DNA from: Larix sibirica | Lineage: Eukaryota; Streptophyta; Pinopsida; Pinales; Pinaceae | Reading direction: 5' to 3' | NCBI GenBank assembly: GCA_004151065.3 | Contig: NWUY0300066032.1 | Coordinates: 1-21,638 of the forward strand | Length of the DNA: 21,638 nucleotides | In this document: positions 18,336 through 21,638 of the stretch, one piece after another | How positions within the stretch are numbered: the first letter of the stretch is position 1 | How the letters are laid out: each line of letters opens with the position of its first letter | Notes under the pieces: generated by a model | What the model was told of the DNA's origin: nothing | What the model saw: only the letters and a program-made list of their open reading frames with translations | Databases searched by the model: none | Program-made: the position numbers and the translations under genes

Positions 18336-20164
18336 AAATTGATATCTATAAACTTATAAATCAATTGACAAATCGAACCTTGAACCCGGTTATTCATAGA
18401 TGTCTATGTGAGGTTTTGTATTTTTTTTATGAATAGATCAGGGCGATCCCTCCCCAGTGAGAATCGATCCTAGAGCTCGCATTTTTGGNNCAATGTCTCA
18501 AAAATAAAAAGTGGATCTAGGCCCAAAGGGGACTTTATTGATACATGGATAATTGCTGTGTACATCATAGGTGTCCAATATGTACTCAAATATGGAATGT
18601 AATCATGGTCTAACTTTGGTTGATTTGAAGAACTGAAACTAGAACAATGGCATCCCCATGGAATTCTAAATCATAATCATTAATGCACTACTAGATCTAA
18701 AGGGGTCCAACAACTGTAGTGACTCAAACGAATGAGAGTTTGAATATGATAGGTTCGATAAACTACATCTGAACTGGATAAATAGGAAGCATGTAATTGG
18801 AGGGATTCCAAACACTGTCTCCACTATAGCCTGGATATCTCGATAAACATATTACTGGGGGTTTTCATATAGACTCACCAATGGACTAGAGTCAAGGGAT
18901 ATCTGGGGTCTTTGACCAAATAATGAGAGAATCATCAACTTGTATGAATCTCATTGGTGTGATAATTTGGTTGACATCGAGCACGTGAGAAATGACCAAT
19001 CCAAGGGGAATTGAGGTCTCCACTCAATTGGTCCAAGGGGTTCATTGATGGTGGTTATGAGGCCAAGGTACAGGGTATCTATGGGTCAATGTCCTGGAAT
19101 GAAGGTGTTGATGTCAACAGAGGGAAACCTGCAACCAACAATACAATGGTGTTTCCTTGATGGAAGCACTAGGGATACAACCAATGAATGAAAGGAACTA
19201 GACAAGTGACTGAGAATTGCTGGGGGATACAAGGGTAAATGAGTAACATGGAAACAAAATCCCTTTGTTCAGAGTATGAAGGCATGATTGACCCAACAAC
19301 ATATGTGAAATTGATGTGGGTGGGGGGGGACACAACTTGGGATACTAGGGATTGTGACTACAATGGGATAAAATTGGAGGGGGGGGTATGGGTAAAACAT
19401 GAAATCAAAATGGCTACAAGGGTGACACACCGTAGAATACTCTAAACAAAGGCAACCAAGATGATGTTGTAAAAAGAGACTATATGCAATCTGCAGAAGT
19501 GCCGAGGAACACCATTTACATGATTTCCTCGATGCGTGATCACCGTGTTGTCCCTTAGGTTGTACCTCAACCAAGAATGAGATTCTCTTTGGTGGTTATG
19601 CCCATCTTCAAATTGAAATATCAAAAGAAAAGGGGGCTTTGGTTAAGATGCAAATGCCAAGGAAGCCTGTGCAGATAGAACTAGAGTATGTACCACTTTA
19701 GGTTAGTAATCCAATCTTATGACCAAGGGAAGGTACCCTAAAAAATAAGGAGGTATGTGTCCTAGTCTGTCACCCTAGGTACCTTTGGTATATGCACGAA
19801 AACTTGATTGGGTTTGCAACTGAAATTCGAGGTGTTCGGGGGAAAATATCAGCTGTGATAACAAAATGAAAATGAGTGTTGTATTTGAAAGGGAGGTCCA
19901 AATATCCCACAAAATTTAAAAACTGAAAATAAGTGTAGGTCATAGGAACCTTAATCATGGAAAACTGTCAGAAAAGGAAGGAACAGCAACATAAAACACA
20001 TTCAATTGACAAAGTGTGTTTTAACTTCCCATTGATATGCATTTTAGCTATTGTTAGAAAATTACACAGACTGGTAAATTTCATATTTGTGCAACTCTAC
20101 GCCATTAAATGAAGACTTGACATACTATCTCAAAAGTACATTAAGCATGCATAAAACACCATTA
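18336..20164. other. Long region without recognisable genes
   Basis: Only short overlapping open frames are seen (19239-19445 plus; 19269-19574, 19442-19624 and 19770-19958 minus), without motifs and mutually antisense. G-runs of eight occur near 19322 and 19380. Two unresolved bases at 18489-18490 mark an assembly ambiguity. It is probably old intergenic or retroelement DNA. Confidence 0.4.
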
Positions 20165-20420
20165 ATTCAACAAACAGTGGCAGTCTCACCTCGGTCTTGG
20201 TTTTCCAAACAATAGCATCTCATACATTTAAGAATAAAGACATTTTTAATTCAGAAACCCTAATGGAATTCTTGCTTCGGTCCTAGGTATCTCCAAAGCA
20301 CAACATCCCATTCGTTTAAAATAAAAACACTTCACATTCAAAAACCCAGTGGTAGTCTTGCCTCAGTCCTGGGTACTCTTAGAATACAACATTTATATTT
20401 CTTTTATACGACATAATACA
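20165..20420. repeat. Three diverged tandem units of about 84-87 bp
   Basis: Units starting with ATTCA at about 20165, 20249 and 20336 each contain a TGG[CA][AG][GT]TCT-like word (20178, 20264, 20350). This is followed by TTGC/CACCTCGGTC-type sequence, then an ACAACAT/ACAATAGCAT word and an A/T-rich tail. The third unit is the most diverged at its end. Confidence 0.7.
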
Positions 20421-20589
20421 ATGGACGAGATTAATTCATCTTTGCCCCGATCTTGTTGTATTTTATATCAACAACAGACTTTCAGCAGTCTGAGACTATG
20501 AAGAATGAGAAATTAAAAGAGAGAGCACATAAATGTGATAAATCCAGGTGACTATCTTTAGCCTCGAAACTCATGAGAAAATGATGAAC

Positions 20590-21638
20590 CTCCTTTTTTT
20601 GCCCTTTCAGGATGATCTTTTATATGTCACCCGATGCTGACTGTTCCTTTGTAATATGCCTTTAAAAATGGACATGCATTCTTATCATGTTCCTAGAGAC
20701 TGCATCCTTTTTTTGCTAGCATAAATGATTTTTAGGGACAACTCATCCCCCTTTATGCACAATCTGCATGCCATATTCCTCACTTCGTTCCTTTGTTTAT
20801 TCTTCCCTATATATCCCTTTTAGGAGTTTGGGAGGGTCCCATTGAATAATTAGCTAGAATCACTTGCTGTTTCCCTCCTATGTCATGTAACTTTGGCTGC
20901 TTCTCCGTCACAAACCTCTTCAATACCTGTATGTTATGCCAAGCATGATGGTGTGTAATTGGTCCATTTTTTAGAAGCCTAAAGGATTTGTCCAATTCAG
21001 ATTGAGGTGTATAGTCAAGGCTCCCTATGCCAACAATTATATTCTTTAATAGTGCCATAGTATCCATGGACGGTTGTAATTCCTCATACAACTCACCTGC
21101 TGTGGGTGGGTTTTCCCTTGTAGAAACTGCGAGTCAACTTTGTCATTTGTTCTTGGGTTCGCTAACAATATGAATTTTTGGGGAACAAATCATATTTCTC
21201 ATTCTAAGAAATTGGAAGGCCATTTTGTGTCATGGTGGTCATTGCTTTGAAGAAGGGGTTGACTAACACTGAAGGCTCCTTTAATTTTTCTTCCGGTGTT
21301 CTCATCAAAGTAACCTTATGAACACAGTTGTCCATATGCATGATAAACTCTGTACTGTCATATATCTACATAAACAACAACTATTATGGGGTCAAGGTAT
21401 TAATCACTGCTTTGTATAATATAGCCACTTGACACTTGTTCTATATTTCACCTTTATTTCTATTCAAATAACCAATTGCTTCCACATACACTTTATAATA
21501 ACTCAGGGAAAATTGTATACGATCTTTAATCTTAGCCAATTCTATGAAGATATTCTTCCACAAACACAACTTTGTTGGTCACTCTATATGCTCATTAATT
21601 TCAATTAACAAACAAAGTGCTCAATATAAATTGTCAAC
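20590..21638 (-). pseudogene. Large decayed protein-coding region, family unknown, runs off right edge
   Basis: From the right edge leftwards one minus-strand frame reads like protein with scattered stops: K-N-I-F-I-E-L-A-K-I-K-D-R-I-Q-F and Y-V-E-A-I-G-Y-L-N-R-N-K-G-E. It then gives an open 45-codon piece (21341-21204) with T-P-E-E-K-L-K-E-P-S-V-L-V-N-P-F-F. After a frameshift near 21130, an open stretch to 20807 reads E-L-Y-E-E-L-Q-P, D-Y-T-P-Q-S-E-L-D-K-S-F, H-H-H-A-W-H-N-I-Q-V-L-K-R-F-V-T-E-K. Past further stops the same frame gives E-H-D-K-N-A-C-P-F-L-K-A-Y-Y. Over 300 codons are traceable. It shares a domain with 16835-17036. A retroelement gag-type protein is plausible but unproven. 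Not functional. Confidence 0.55.

Noticed and set aside
18380-18480. GAACCTTGAACCC and GAGAATCGATCC, resembling tRNA T-arm sequence
   Set aside because: No A-box, acceptor stem or anticodon arm could be placed on either strand.
19239-19624. Three overlapping open frames on both strands
   Set aside because: They are mutually antisense or overlapping, with low-complexity G-runs and no recognisable motif; chance frames are the better explanation.

Overview
This is nuclear DNA of a seed plant with a large, repeat-rich genome, probably a gymnosperm. That is an inference from the sparse coding content, the old decayed retroelements and the conserved plant-type gene structure; no species is claimed. 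One intact host gene is visible: a two-exon gene for the 25-residue ribosomal protein eL41 (RPL41), at 9461-10960 on the plus strand. Its first coding exon is only 12 nt (Met-Arg-Ala-Lys), followed by a 1422-bp GT..AG intron and a 66-nt second exon. Two telo boxes (AAACCCTA) lie just upstream, as is usual for plant ribosomal-protein genes.

The left part (1-8640) is transposable element DNA. Bases 1-453 are the end of a CACTA (En/Spm) DNA transposon, with its terminal CACTACAACAAAT and G/C-rich subterminal repeats in both orientations. From about 8640 down to about 1150, on the minus strand, lies one decayed LINE. In order it has a DUF4283-like ORF1, an APE-type endonuclease, a reverse transcriptase whose catalytic motif now reads V-D-N, a zf-RVT region and a 3' RNase H domain. 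The LINE is itself interrupted twice: a probable solo LTR (about 7960-8411) splits the DUF4283 domain, and about 1.45 kb of unidentified DNA (about 2000-3480) splits the zf-RVT region.

The middle (8640-12450) is the RPL41 locus and its flanks. To its right (12450-21638) no intact gene is seen. There are many diverged short tandem repeats and several stop-containing reading frames that still look protein-coding. A W/Y/D-rich plus-strand frame lies at 13348-13944. Two minus-strand frames lie at 16426-17036 and about 20590-21638. The last two share a recognisable block (Y-T-P, then E-L-D-K-S-F, then H..A, then F-V..E-K) that I cannot assign to any known family. This is the most novel-looking signal in the window; a decayed retroelement gag-type protein is my best guess.

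Most other open frames are short and lie antisense to, or inside, these elements. All functional statements about the transposon remnants describe ancestry: none of the elements looks active.
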